From positions 59,293,330 to 59,357,329 of the forward strand of contig CM058232.1 of NCBI GenBank assembly GCA_030180135.1: 64,000 nucleotides of DNA. The letters are read 5' to 3'. Every line of letters starts with the position of its first letter. Position 1 is the first letter of the stretch. Origin of the DNA: Orychophragmus violaceus (taxonomy: Eukaryota > Streptophyta > Magnoliopsida > Brassicales > Brassicaceae). A model generated the notes under the pieces. The model made no database searches. It was not told the DNA's origin and saw only the letters and a program-made list of their open reading frames with translations. The position numbers and the translations under genes were made by a program. Below, piece after piece: positions 47,343 through 59,800 of this stretch.

Positions 47343-48099
47343 GTATGAATTACTTGACGGTTAATAATAAATATATCTCCTCATCCTCGTTAGCGTTAAC
47401 AATAACACAGTTCAAAATTTGACCACAAGATCTCCAATATGAATAATAAAGAATTATTTTCTCTAAGACTTCTGTGTCAGTCTGTATTCAGACGACAAAA
47501 GAAGTCTTAAACGAACCAAATACCTAATGATAAAGAAGCAATCTTATTTTTCAAAACTCAATTTGGTCTGAAACTTTTGTTTCAATCGAAAATTTGTTTA
47601 GTGGTCAAATGAAACAAAAACGTAAGCAAGAGAAAAAATCAAAAGAAGCCTTAATCGACAAACATACCTAATGATAAAGAAGCAATCTTTTTGGGAAAAA
47701 CTCGATTCAGGTCTGAAACTTTTGTTTCAATTGAAAATTGTTAAATGGTCAAACGAAACAAAAACTTAAGCAAGAGAACAAATCTGAAAATAACATTGGT
47801 CAAGTTTGTTTGGATCTTAGCACAACGAGAATAGAGGAATCTTAACCGTTTCGTGACGGAGATTAAGACTATGGTGGCTAATAGGCTAAGCTAGAACAGC
47901 GGCGATGCTTTGGGAAGATTTTTCTTGTTTTTTGTAGAGAAACCATAGAGAGGAACTGAACTCTTGTGGTTGTAGAGAGAAAAAATTCTTTCTTTTACGG
48001 TTAGTGTTATAAATTCTCAATTATACAGCTGTGTAAATCTCAGCATAGGTTACAAATTTGGTTTCAGATGAGTTCGTATGAAATCTCCTAAATTTGGCT
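47343..48099. other. Region upstream of the GRF gene with a direct duplication
   Basis: Two copies of a roughly 135-bp module (ACCTAATGATAAAGAAGCAATCTT ... near 47521 and 47667) lie 5' of the GRF gene on its strand. A purine/pyrimidine block at 47870-48000 follows. No ORF. Confidence 0.5.
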
Positions 48100-48597
48100 T
48101 TTAGAGAAGTTTCTATACCCTAAATGAAACCATAAATAGACTAATTACCACATAAACTACAATATTATGTTGTAAACATTATAAAAACATCAAAACTATT
48201 TAACAAATTTGAAATATAACAAGTATATGCAAGTTAATATTTCAACTGAAAAATCTTAAGATCTCAAATGTAACCCTAATGATATTATAAATGTTTCTTA
48301 GAAGCATCATCTTGACACTCATATTGGTTAATTTGTTTCAATTTTATGAAATTTAATTTTTGCATAAAAATATTTAAGAAAATATTTTTCTCTAATTTTC
48401 TAATTTAAATTTAACGTTTTATTCTGTAGAAGACTCCTAAGGAAGCCATCAAAATTTGCGGGGGTATATAACATAATTTAACATCCATAGTTCAATTTGA
48501 TTAGTTTGTATGAACTGTAAATTTTTAATTATATATAATTTTTGTATCAAAAAAATTTTAAAAAATATTTTCTACATTTTCAAAATTTAAATTTATA

Positions 48598-48717
48598 AAC
48601 ATGGAGTGTGAAAAATGTTACTTTACCTGAGGAAATATGTTGTTATATTCAACTGTTGAGATCTCACGAGGTCGCAGTTCTTTATAGTGCTTCTGCAGTC
48701 CTTTGTGATGCTAACCA
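48598..48717. repeat. Dispersed repeat R, copy 4, left part
   Basis: Matches R from ACATGGAGTGTGAAAAATG to GATGCTAACCA, then stops at organellar DNA. It resumes at 51601. Confidence 0.7.
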
Positions 48718-48969
48718 CTCCTCTGCTTTGCTTTTGCTTTGCTTGGTTAATCTTCTAGTGTGGAAAAGAGAAACAGTGGTGCAAACTCTAATACAGTAGG
48801 GTTTCGCAGATAAAAACTTTCTTCCTCGAATTGTTCATAGCTGCTACTTCATCACCCTTTTGCAACCAAGCGTGCTTTGAGTTTGTCAAGGGAGGGATAG
48901 TCCTAAGTAAACATAAACAAAACATGTATGTTATCTTCTTCTTTTATTCATGGGATTAGAAAGCACAAA

Positions 48970-49022
48970 GCACTCATCTTGGGGTGGGCTTACTACTTAA
49001 ATGCTTTCAGCAGTTATCCGCT
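48970..49022 (-). pseudogene. Large-subunit rRNA fragment (3' region)
   Basis: Antisense of the 23S/26S 3' region (TGGGGTGGGCTTACTACTTA, CAGTTATCCGCTC). Mitochondrial or plastid origin cannot be decided by eye. Confidence 0.55.
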
Positions 49023-49973
49023 CTGCTCATTGGAAGAGACTAATTGTTTTGATAGGGAGGCTACTCACGCACAATCACCTCCCCTTTAAGACCCCGGAAA
49101 ATTGACAAATTCCCTTTTCTTAGGAACACGTGCGTAAGAAGCTCCGGTTCACAAAAGGAAAGAGTCACTGTTCATCTTCGGCGCAAGAGCGCTCGATCAG
49201 TGAGCTATTACACACTCTTTCAAGGGTGGCTGCTTCTAGAACTAGTAACTAATCCTATCATTGAAGTATTAAAAAAACCCATAGGTCTCATCGCTTCGGT
49301 GAATCACTTGAGCCCTGATACATTTTCGGTTCCATGGAGCTAGACCAGTGAGCTATTTTCACCTCATACGGCTCCTCGTTCAATTCTTTCGAAGTTATAT
49401 ACATTATAGAAGGGATAACTATAAAAAGTGGAAGAAGACGAGCTACAAGTTAGGATAACGAACTTGAAATGCGGAGCCGGTTAGCAGTCTACCAATTTAT
49501 AAGGTATTAAGATTAAAGGGAATGGCATTTTGGACAAGACCTTTCTTTTAGTTAAGATGGTTTTCTCACTCCTTTTATTCCTGTCATTATAAGAGTTTAG
49601 GTAAAGATGGATAAGGAAGGAAAAGGTATGCAAGCCATAAAAAATAGGCTACATTTCAGACTTATAATTGAAATATGAATACACTAGATTAGGTTCTAGG
49701 GACAATAGACGAAACTTCATGACACCTATTCCCGTACGAACAAAGCAAAGATAGGTACAAAAGAGCCGTTAGCAAGGCTTGCTCACGAGTAGGCTGCCCA
49801 CCAATTAGTAATCCAAGTTTACAAACTTTTATTACAGCAGAGAGAGATCAACCAGGGCAAAAGACTATAGATGTAAAATAGAACCTATGAACGTAGGTCG
49901 CATATAATGTGTCGATCTCATCACCTTACCAACTAAAAGACGTGAATATAAATAAAAAACATCTCCTGGATAA

Positions 49974-50281
<308 letters not shown>

Positions 50282-50789
50282 AAATTTAAATAAAATTGTT
50301 ATTTTAGTTCTATCAGTTAGTTCTTCAATGGTTAGCTCTGCCTGAGCTGGAGTTGTCCCTCCAGCGATGGGCAACTATCTCCTGCGGTTTGGAGAGGACT
50401 CAGCTGTTAGTTAGTATCCCTAGCTTCCCCCAACAATTATACCTGCATTCCAGACAATGGTCAAACCCTTTGATATTCCTAAGGTATAAGAAGAAGGCCA
50501 TACTGTTGCCCGGAGGACAAGCTGGCTTTGAATACTCCACTATCTCCGGTTTCGGGATAAGATAGGCTTCTTTACCCATCCGAGGAGTTGACTGTACTTG
50601 GAAGAACCCCTTGGAATGCTTTTATATTTTCATTCAACGGGAAAGGCGTCGGTACGGAGTCACCATCAGCTGTGGATATAGAAAAAAAACTTTGTTTAAT
50701 TTTTCCAGTCTAAGTTGAACTTCCCGAAAGAAAAAATTCACTTTTTAGGGCTTTCCCAGTGCATGAAGGGAGGGTGAAGGTCAACCTTC

Positions 50790-51212
50790 TTATTTCAGGC
50801 TTTGAATGGTCTCCTGATGGAAAAGAAAAGGTCTTGTTGGTTTCAATTGTTTATTGAAGTAATCCTTGTATTCAGCTGCTAAGTAGCCGCCCCCACCAGG
50901 CAGGCAGCCACGACGGCATAGTAGGATCCCTGGCTCCCAATCAGCAAAAAACATGGTCTGGCCTTCAATGTGCCAAACCCCTTGACTGAGCACGCGATTT
51001 CTGGTGGACATGGAATTATGATAAGGTTCTCGGGTCGTGTCTGGATACGTCCCAGTTTGCGGCAGAGAACAAGACAGCAAGCGAGCGTACCTTTGTTCGC
51101 TTCTTCTCCGCTGAAGACCGTAACGTAAGTGACTCAGTGCTCCATACGGGGGAAATGAAAGCATAATTTGTTCGATAGTTCCCTCCACACATAAGAAGGA
51201 TACACCAGTCAC
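50790..51212 (-). other. Open frame of 140 codons in organellar DNA, unidentified
   Basis: Minus-strand frame with Met at 51212 (MTGVSFLCVEGTIEQIMLSF). I do not recognise the protein. Within the organellar block it may be a mitochondrial unnamed ORF or part of a fragmented gene. No evidence of expression in the nucleus. Confidence 0.3.
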
Positions 51213-51269
51213 AACTTCAGGGATAGATGAACATCACACCTCAGGAGCAACGCTTCGCTCTCTTACCGA

Positions 51270-51316
51270 GCTCTTGGGGAAGATCAGCCTGTTATCCCTA
51301 GAGTAACTTTTATCTT
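51270..51316 (-). pseudogene. Large-subunit rRNA fragment (domain V)
   Basis: AGATCAGCCTGTTATCCCTA and GAGTAACTTTTAT are the antisense of a very conserved 23S/26S peptidyl-transferase-region segment. It then passes into a tandem GAGTCACTAGGGTGCCTC duplication that is not rRNA. Confidence 0.7.
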
Positions 51317-51600
51317 TCAGTCGAGTCACTAGGGTGCCTCAAAACAAGTTCTCGAGTCACTAGGGTGCCTCAAAACAAGTTCTCGAGTTACTAAAGTGCC
51401 TAAAGGCTGAGTGACTAAATACCGGGAAAGGAGTGTATCTATCTGCCTAGCTTTGGTAGATTTCCCCCAACGCAATTCACAGAAATTCCATGAATCCCTT
51501 GGTGGATAAGTCTGATGACACAGTCACCCTCAATTTATCGGTAGTTCTCTCTCACCTGTGAACTCGGATAGGATTGTGGCATACCTTTTCATCTGAACCT

Positions 51601-52260
51601 TATCTTTCATACGTCGTTGATAAAAAAATGTTTTAGAAGAAAGTTATGAATGATTTGACCATGTATCAAATGATACAAAAACTATCTTGTAAGCGCTCAA
51701 ACACTCGAACTTAGCATAACACAATAATGAGTTAAGAAGAGATTGGGGTCTTCAATTGCGTGCTAACTATAAGATTAACATCCTTACCATCAGACTCTAA
51801 CTCATCAAAAATCATTGGAAAAAACAACCAACTTACCCAGACTGTGGAGACCATATTGAAGCTCATAGAAGAATATATGAGCCGTTTACAACCTGTAGAA
51901 CCAAAATTAATGGTTCTAACACAAGCAAACCACAAGTAAATTATAATGAACCAATAATCAGATTCAGGAGCTGTCCCGTTACAAAAACACAGCAAAAAGA
52001 AGCAAACTAGATGGTTTAACACACACCCAAATTTCATATCTACCTGTACATGTAGGCATCAAATAAAGGAGGGTTTAGTGATTGAGAGATTCAAGGAAGA
52101 GTTTGAGACAGTCGATAGAGTTTCAGCCAAAGTTAGCGATGAAATTGAGAGCCTCGAAGAAGAGATATCAGTTTGAGATGGGTTGGCGTAGATGAGGATA
52201 TAGAGAGAGAGATTAGAGAGATGGTTCGAAGGAGATTTCTGAAAAGGGGAAGAACAAAAG
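51601..52260. repeat. Dispersed repeat R, copy 4, right part
   Basis: Continues R from TCTTTCATACGTCGTTGA through GACTGTGGAGACCATATTGA to GAAGGAGATTTCTGAAAAGG, matching 16875-17540. Confidence 0.7.
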
Positions 52261-52389
52261 AAGTCAGGGTTCTATGGGCTCTATGGGTAAGAACATAAAA
52301 GTCAGGGTTCTGAAAAGGGGAAGAACATAAATTTCCCGCCGAAACAGAGGAACTCTGCAAAAGCCTGCAAGAGAACAAAAGAAAAAACC

Positions 52390-53253
52390 AGTATACGGTT
52401 CTATGGCTCTGAGGCTAAATCAAAGAAAACGAAAAAACCAGTATACGGTTCAAGGGCTCAGGGGCTACAACAGAACAAAAGACAAAACCAGTGTACGGTT
52501 TGCATAATACTTAACCATGATATTTAACCATGATTAATTGATTTGATTGGGGTCTCAAAGAGACACACTCCACGTAACAGTACGTCAATCTAGATTTTAG
52601 GTGATCAATCTAGAACTATCTTTAAGAACATCTTTAGGTGAAGAGCCAATTAGATTATGAATCCTAACAGATAAATCAATCTAGCATTCTATGAAATCCC
52701 TAACGAGAATGTCTAAACCTAACTAGAGATCTTCTCATACGTATCAGATGAAACAGTAGAAATAGATGAATTAGATATATCATATAAATAAAAAGAGAAA
52801 CAAGAAAAATCTTCTCTCAAAGAAGTACAAAGTATCAGATAAGCCCCAAGTTCTAATCTCTCTCAAAATCACGAAGTATGAAAAGTATCTATCATCAAAA
52901 CTCTAAAACCCTAATTAAAGGCTAATACATGTTTCAGATCACTTCTGTAAATAATCAAACTTCTGGGCCATCTTGTATTTCTTCAAAAGTCTTCATGACT
53001 TGGTGTGAATGCTGTGATCTTGCATCGACCAACGCAAGATGTGAATCGGTCGAAGCTCCCTTCCAATGTCGATGGTGACTTGATCCTCTCGGCTCCAAGC
53101 TTTTAAAATGTTCCAAAAATCTCATAAATCTCCAAAATCTTTCCAAATGTGTGCAAACCTGCAAAGGACTCAAAAAGAACTTATAAACACTTAAAACAAC
53201 TCGATTATGTACATATATCATGGCTTAAAACCTATGATTACCATGATATATTA
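52390..53253 (-). repeat. Athila-3 3' LTR (outer limit approximate)
   Basis: On the minus strand the LTR begins TAATATATCATGG directly after PPT AAGTGTGGTGGAGT (complement 53254-53267), equivalent to TGATATACCATGG of Athila-2. Homology to the Athila-2 LTR is visible at 52690-52880 (GAAATCCCTAACGAGAAT). TGCATCGACC and GTCGATGG motifs lie near 53022-53072. The outer end lies somewhere in 52390-52500. Confidence 0.6.
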
Positions 53254-54009
53254 ACTCCACCACACTTAGCCTTTGCTTGCCCTCAAGAAAACAGAAAACC
53301 AAGAACAGGGAAAAAAGTTTGAAAAACTGAGAAACTCATTTTGTGGTCGGAGCACCACACTCAGATTCTCATTAGTTAGCCACATGAAAATGAACCTTCT
53401 GAAATCGAGCCCACAATGTAGTTCTCCCACACTTATAAACTGTCCCAAATAAACTCCACAATCAAATCAAGACATCCAAACTCACCATACTTACCAATTT
53501 TGTGTAGTCTCACTTGTGGTCAAGTCATGTTAGGGTGATATGGGTGTCCTTGGTAGGTTGATCGGTTTGGGCTTTTCTAGTAGTCATAGATCGCTGCGGA
53601 CTTGTCCAGTGATCACTTAAGTTCCTGCAAATGTGGTGATTTCCTCGAAAAATTCTAGTTTCCTACACAAGTGTTTGACTAAATAAAGTGACTCAGTCGA
53701 CTCTAAGAAAAGATGTCGTTAATAACCACTACCCCCACACTTGAAACAAACTGTCCCCAGTGGAATCGAAGCTTAGGCTCGACGAAAAGTGATGAGAACA
53801 AAGTAAACATGTGATATCGTGAATAACCTAACCTGAGGAAAACACACATCAAACACAAAGGAAATATCATAATCATAAGGTTCACAATTTCCATAGTTGA
53901 TTGGACTACTGACAGGCGAGTCAAGGAAAACATAAAAATGACTAAAGTAAAAAGAAAAAATAAGAGAAAAGGAAAGAAACTACAAACCGAATAGCCAAAG
54001 AGGAACAAA
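53254..54009 (-). other. Athila-3 3' non-coding region
   Basis: PPT followed by sequence homologous to Athila-2 (GGTAGGTTGAT, TAGTAGTCATAGATCG, CACTTAAGTTCCTGCAA). A 146-codon hydrophobic frame (53703-54143) overlaps both this and the ORF-1 tail in another frame and is judged spurious. Confidence 0.6.
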
Positions 54010-54469
54010 CTAGAACTCCGGGGAGCTCTCATAATCAATCCCCTACATGTGATCAATGGACCCAGAATCCTCAGCATCAATAGCAGCATTAGAGTCAGGC
54101 GTAGGAGAGCGCTGAGGGTGGGTAGGTCGTGGGACGCTAACACGTGGAGTGCGTCTGCAAGATCATCCAGCCACCATGTTACACATCTGTTTCAATGTGT
54201 CGTTGACGAACGTCTAGAATGCAGGAGGAGCCATCTCAGCAGGTGGCATATGAGGCCAGGGTACTCATGAGGTACGAAGTCGTCTTTTGCGGAAATAGGT
54301 TCAGCTGACGAAGAAGATCCCTTTTGAGTCTTGGCATGTGGTACGGGCTTCATCAGGTGCTATAATGGCTGTAAACTCAGCTTTAAGTCATCATTGGTGA
54401 TCCTCGTAAGCTCTGGGTACATGAGCTTAAAGCTCCACTTTCGATCCCGGCCATCTGTGAAGATCCAGT
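54010..54469 (-). pseudogene. Athila-3 ORF-1, C-terminal part
   Basis: Directly at the Copia-D junction the minus strand reads WIFTDGRDRKWSFKLMYPEL, in frame with the upstream part at 62292-62765 when Copia-D and one TSD copy are removed. Downstream it frameshifts and ends with SPTPDSN and acidic residues near 54100, like the Athila-2 tail. Confidence 0.7.
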
Positions 54470-55105
54470 TGTTGGAATTGTGTCCAGTAATCTCGGTACT
54501 GTCTCTAGAAAGTAAGAGTATGTCAATGATCAGACATAAGTCATATAATACTGGGGGTCATGATGGCTTGCTAGAGTCCGCTCATGATCTATAAGTCTCG
54601 GACTTATTGCCTTTATTATATGATCCCATATGGGTCACACGCTTAAGCTAACAGGAAAATGTGTAGGAACGGCTTAGCAGAAGTACGGTAAAAGTGCTAG
54701 GCATTTGTCGTACTTGGAGAGAGATTAATGGGTCTGATTAAATCCAAGGGATTTAATCAGATTGGCATTTGGGCCCAAAAGCCCAAAAGGGAAAGAGAAG
54801 GGTTTTAATGAATTAAAAGCCAACTCTCTTTCTCCTCTAACCCTAACCCAGCCGCGAGCCTCTCTCCCTCTCTGCGCCTCCTCTCCTGCTCGGTCTAGCA
54901 GCCATTTCCTGTGAAGCGTGTGTGAGCCTTTGGAGGATCCATCTCTCGGTGGTTCTGCTGATCTCAAGCCATACCTTCTCTTTCCGCTGCATAAACAGGT
55001 ATAAGGTGAGATCTGATATGTTTCTATTCAAGAAGAACCTAGATCTGCATGTTTAGGTTGATTTGAATCTAAGAATTGAATCATGATCAACTAAACAATC
55101 CTCCA
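54470..55105 (+). repeat. Copia-D 5' LTR
   Basis: TGTTGGAATTG...AATCCTCCA, 636 bp. Closely related to the LTRs of Copia-C and Copia-E. Donor-like AACAG|GTATAAG (54999) and AAG|GTGAGATC (55006) lie near its 3' side. Confidence 0.93.
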
Positions 55106-55106
55106 G

Positions 55107-55118
55107 TGGTATCAGAGC
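55107..55118 (+). other. Copia-D primer binding site
   Basis: TGGTATCAGAGC, complementary to initiator Met tRNA, two bases after the LTR. Confidence 0.9.
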
Positions 55119-56828
55119 CATTGGTTCTTAGGATTTCTTGTTTAGATTCAATGTTTAGGTTGTTTAAATTGTTTAGGAGTGTTTTTGAATCAACTACTGA
55201 TAAGATAAATCACTTAAGAAACAAGAATTAAACCCTAAACACACAAAAGAAATCGCAAAACAAGCTATATGACTTGTTTTTGTGATCGGCCGTGGTATGA
55301 TCGGATCGACCAAACCAATCGCATGTATCGGCCGACGATAGCATGGATCGGTCGATCGATCGACCGTGTGGCGTCCCGTCCGATCGCGGCGAGAGAGGCG
55401 ATGATCGCATGGATCGTGCGATAGCCGATCGCATGGATCGCGTCTCGTCCCGCTTGCATCGTCCCGGCGAGTCCAGCGTGCCTTCACGTCCCGATCGCTT
55501 CCTGCAGCTTGCACGATCACGTCCCGATCGCTGAAGCTTGGCGTGGGACGATCGAGGCTCTCCCGGCTGTCCCGTTCCGAGCATCGACCCGCCGCGTGAG
55601 CATGATGGCTTGCGGCTGGACGATAGTTTCTTGGAAAAGAAACTAGGTCACGACCAACTCGGTTCGGTTCGTGACCAATTAGGTTCGGTTCAAGGCTCGG
55701 TTTAAAATTTTAATCAAAATTAACGTCTCGGTTTAATAAACAGATTTAATAATTTTATTAAGTCTGGTCAAACCGGGATAAGAAATCCAATGTCGAAAGA
55801 ATTATTGGATTTTGTGCCTAAACCAGGATTTTCTAATTTGATTTGGTTGGACCAAATAAATTGAGAAAATCCGGTTTAGTAAATAACCGGTTGACAATTG
55901 TGGTCATCGTAGTAATTAAAATTTGGTTAGACCAATTTTAATGAACCAGACCGGTTATGTCATTTAATTGGACAATTGGGTCATGTCTTGGACATGGACC
56001 AATTCTTGGGCCTCGGGCCAAGAAGTTAAAACAATTGGGCCAATTATTTGAGTCTTTCTTCAGATTAATTTAAAATTTATTTTATAAAATTATAAAGTCG
56101 ATTTTAAATTAAAGTTTCCGAAATTTTGAAATTAGAAAGTTTCTTAAAATAGAAGTTTCTAGATTTGCGGATTTTGGATTTTAAGAAATTTCTAAAGTTA
56201 GAAAGTTTCCAGTTTTAGAAAGTTTCCAATTTTAGAAAGTTTCCAAAAATAGTAGGTTTCCAAAAATAGAAAGTTTCCTGAAATAGTAATCTTCTATTTT
56301 GGGAATGAATTTTTTTAATAAACCTACGAACCTCAAATAATATCAAGCGTTGGATGTCTTGTCCATTCTATGTCAGCTGTCGAAGCCCATTCAATTGTAT
56401 TCATGGCCTTACAGTGTGAGGGTGTCTACTTTTGCGTGGATAAGACGGTTTGTGATTCATAAATGTCATTGGGAGTCCCAGACATTAATGATTACATGAC
56501 TGTATAGTCTGGTTTTCTTGACTAGGCCATCGGGAGTCCCGGGCCTTGAGACATCAGAGTGAATTGGGCCTCGGGCCCAGATTCACAACCAAGAGGTATA
56601 TCACGGATATAATTAGCCGACATAGGGCTTACCGATATAAGCTAAGGTTGGGTGACGGCCAGTGGCCCACTTTGATCTTAGTTATATGTGGATCTTGGAA
56701 TCATTATATTCTATTGAGGGTAACTTATGTTATTGAATATAATGCGTGATTAATCATATTAAATTTAATACGAGATTAATCATATTGAACATTTTAACTA
56801 ATAACCTTTTTATCTATATATTTCAGCT
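55119..56828 (+). other. Copia-D leader
   Basis: 1.7 kb non-coding. A GC-rich block at 55280-55600 is dense in GATCG and CGATCGATCG motifs. AGAAAGTTTCC repeats lie at 56090-56290. The end is ATATTTCAG|CTATG at the gag start. Confidence 0.75.
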
Positions 56829-59800
56829 ATGACTACTACAAGCACACAAAACACATTCTCAATCCGGTCTGTTCTCGAGAAGGAGAAGCTGACTGGAACG
56901 AACTTCCTGACGTGGTCAAGGAACTTGAGGCTGATCCTCAAGCAGGAGAAGAAGGATTATGTCCTTCGTGATCCTCTCCCCGAGAGGCCTGCTAACAATG
57001 CCGCCAGGACTCTGCATAATGCTTGGGAAAAGCATTCGTCAGATGAAAATGATGTGTATTGCCTTATGTTGGCGACAGTGACTGGTGAGCTGCAAATGCA
57101 GTTCGAGAGTGTATTGTCACCAATTGAGATAATGGCAAGCCTGAAATCGCTTTTTCAGGAGCAAGCAAGGACTGAGAGGTTTCAGACTGTTAAGAACCTC
57201 TTAGACTGTAAGTTGGCTGCGAATGCGGCAGTGAGTCCTCATGTCTTGAAGATGATGGGTTATCTCGATCATCTTCAGAAACTCGACTGTCCTATCAGCG
57301 AAGAACTTGCCTGCGACATCATTCTGCAGTCATTACCTGCAAGCTATGATCAGTTCATTCTGAACTTTAACATGCATGGCTTGAGTAAGACATTGCCTGA
57401 GCTTCACGGAATGCTCAAGACTGCAGAGCCCAACTTGAGGAAAACCGCCAAGGACCCCAATGTGCTTATGGTGCAAAAGGGCAAGGGGTTTAAGAAATCC
57501 TCTGCTAAGGATAAGGGAAAGGCCAAGGCTGTCCAAGTCGCGGACAAGGACACGCCAAAGCCCAAGCCCAAGTCCAAGGCTGGGCCAACTGACATATGCA
57601 GGTTCTGTAAAGAACCAGGGCATTGGAGGAGAGAATGTAAGAAATTCCAAGAAGGTCTAAAGGAATTGAAGAAGAAGACTCTCGAGACTTCTTCGACAGG
57701 TATTTTTGTTATAGAAGTTAATACAACTACTTCTGATAATACCTCATGGGTTATGGATACTGGTTGTGGGGCTCATATTTGTACTAATATGCAGGCACTC
57801 AGCAACAGTAGAAGGCTGAAGCAAGGACAAGTGGAGCTACGAGTTGGGAATGGAGCGAAAGTTCCAGCACTAGCTGTAGGCACATACTTGTTGTCTTTAC
57901 CTTCGGGATTGATTTTAGAACTCAATAATTGTTATTTTGTACCTGCTATAAGCAGAAATATTATTTCAATTTCTTTGTTGGATTTGGAAGGTTATGATTT
58001 TTCAGTTAAGAATAAATTATGTTCCTTCAATCGCAACAATTTGTTCTATGGTTCTGCCCCTCTTACGAATGGGCTTTACATACTCGATCAATCCGCGCCA
58101 ATTTATAACATTAATACCAAACGGTTCAACCTAATGAGGAGAACCGAACGTTTCTATGGCATTGTCGTTTAGGGCACATCAGCGAGAAACGCATCAAGAG
58201 GCTCCATTCGAATGGACTTCTTGGCTCATTTGACTTTGAGTCATGTGAGAAATGCGAATCCTGCATGATGAGCAAAATGACACGGGCCCCCTTTAATAAA
58301 CCTAACGAGAGGGCCAGTGACTTATTGGGCCTGATACACACTGACGTGTGTGGCCCAATGTCCACAAATGCAAGAGGAAACAATCAGTACTTCATTACCT
58401 TCACTGATGATTTCAGTAGGTATGGATATGTTTATTTGATGAAACATAAGTCTGAATCTTTTGATAAGTTCAGAGAATTCCAAAATGAAGTACAGAACCA
58501 ACTTGGCAAAAGCATTAAGGCTCTTCGGTCCGACCGAGGAGGAGAATACTTAAGCCAAGAATTCAGTGATCATCTAAGAGAGTGTGGGATCGTATCCCAA
58601 CTCACTCCTCCCGGAACACCTCAATGGAATGGTGTGTCTGAGAGGAGAAATCGGACCTTATTGGATATGGTTCGATCTATGATGAGTCACACAGACCTTC
58701 CGATATCCCTTTGGGGATATGCTCTGCTAACAGCAGTGTTCACTCTAAATAGAGCGCCATCGAAAGCAGTAGCAAAGACACCATATGAATTATGGACTGG
58801 AGTGGCTCCAGTGCTGTCTTATCTAAGAATTTGGGGTTGTGAAGCCTATGTCAAGAGATTAATCTCAGACAAGATTACACCAAAGTCTGATAAATGCTAC
58901 TTCATTGGTTATCCGAAGGAAACCAAGGCTTATTACTTCTATCTACGTTCCGAGAACAAGATCTTTGTTGCCCGGGATTGTAACTTTCTTGAGAGAGAAT
59001 TTCTCTCTAAGAAAGACAGTGGGAGTAAGGTACTGCTTGAAGAAATTCAAGATGAACAGGATACTGCTCAACCTAATGAGGAAGAGCAGCAGGAGGACCT
59101 ACGAGAAATTGTAGAGCCTGAACCTGTAGTACCTGAAGTTCGAAGATCCGGGAGGATCCGTCACGAACCCGAGAGATATCAAGGATTCCTCGTGACTGAC
59201 TGTCATGATCTTCTGATCATTGATGGTGATGAACCATCGAACTTCAATCAAGCCATGATGGGTCCAGATTCCTCTAAGTGGCGCAAGGCCACTGATTCCG
59301 AAATGGACTCCATGTCGGTCAACCAAGTGTTTTCGTTGGTTGACTTACCCGCTGGTGTAAAAGCCATCAAGTGCAAATGGATCTTCAAGAAGAAGATTGA
59401 CGTGGATGGAAATGTCCAGATTTATAAAGCCAGGTTGGTGGCAAAAGGTTTCAGACAAGTTCACGGTGTGGATTACGATGAAACCTATTCACCAGTGGCT
59501 ATGATGAAATCTATTCGGATTCTACTAGCAACTGCAGCTTTTCATGATTATGAAATTTGGCAGATGGACGTGAAAACCGCCTTCCTGAATGGGATTCTGG
59601 AAGAGGATGTGTATATGACGCAACCTGACGGTTACATAGATCCAAAGAATGCTGGGAAAGTATGCAAGCTTCATAAATCCATTTATGGATTGAAGCAAGC
59701 ATCGAGGAGCTGGAATCTTCGTTTTGATGAAGCGATCAAGCAATTTGACTTCATCAGAAACGAAGAAGAACAATGCGTGTATAAGAAAACTAGTGGGAGC

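Larger units (their letters stand above)
44154..48425. repeat. Tandem AT-rich satellite-like units of about 365 bp
   Basis: Repeating landmarks: ACTTCTCGAAAAGTCT-like palindrome, CCCTAAATGGACTAAAAACC, CAAAATATAACAAGTATAT, CTTTGTGGTTTACA, CATCTTGACTCATATGG. Units start near 44154 (split by an insertion), 45757, 46121 and 46495, giving periods of about 364, 374 and 357 bp. A further diverged unit lies at about 48100-48425, after the GRF gene. No coding content. Confidence 0.75.

Noticed and set aside
53703..54143. 146-codon hydrophobic minus-strand ORF
   Set aside because: Overlaps the Athila-3 ORF-1 tail in another frame; hydrophobicity comes from a T-rich strand.
54725..54967. 80-codon ORF in the Copia-D LTR (also 61911)
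   Set aside because: Antisense frame within both LTRs; no family, not expected to be a gene.
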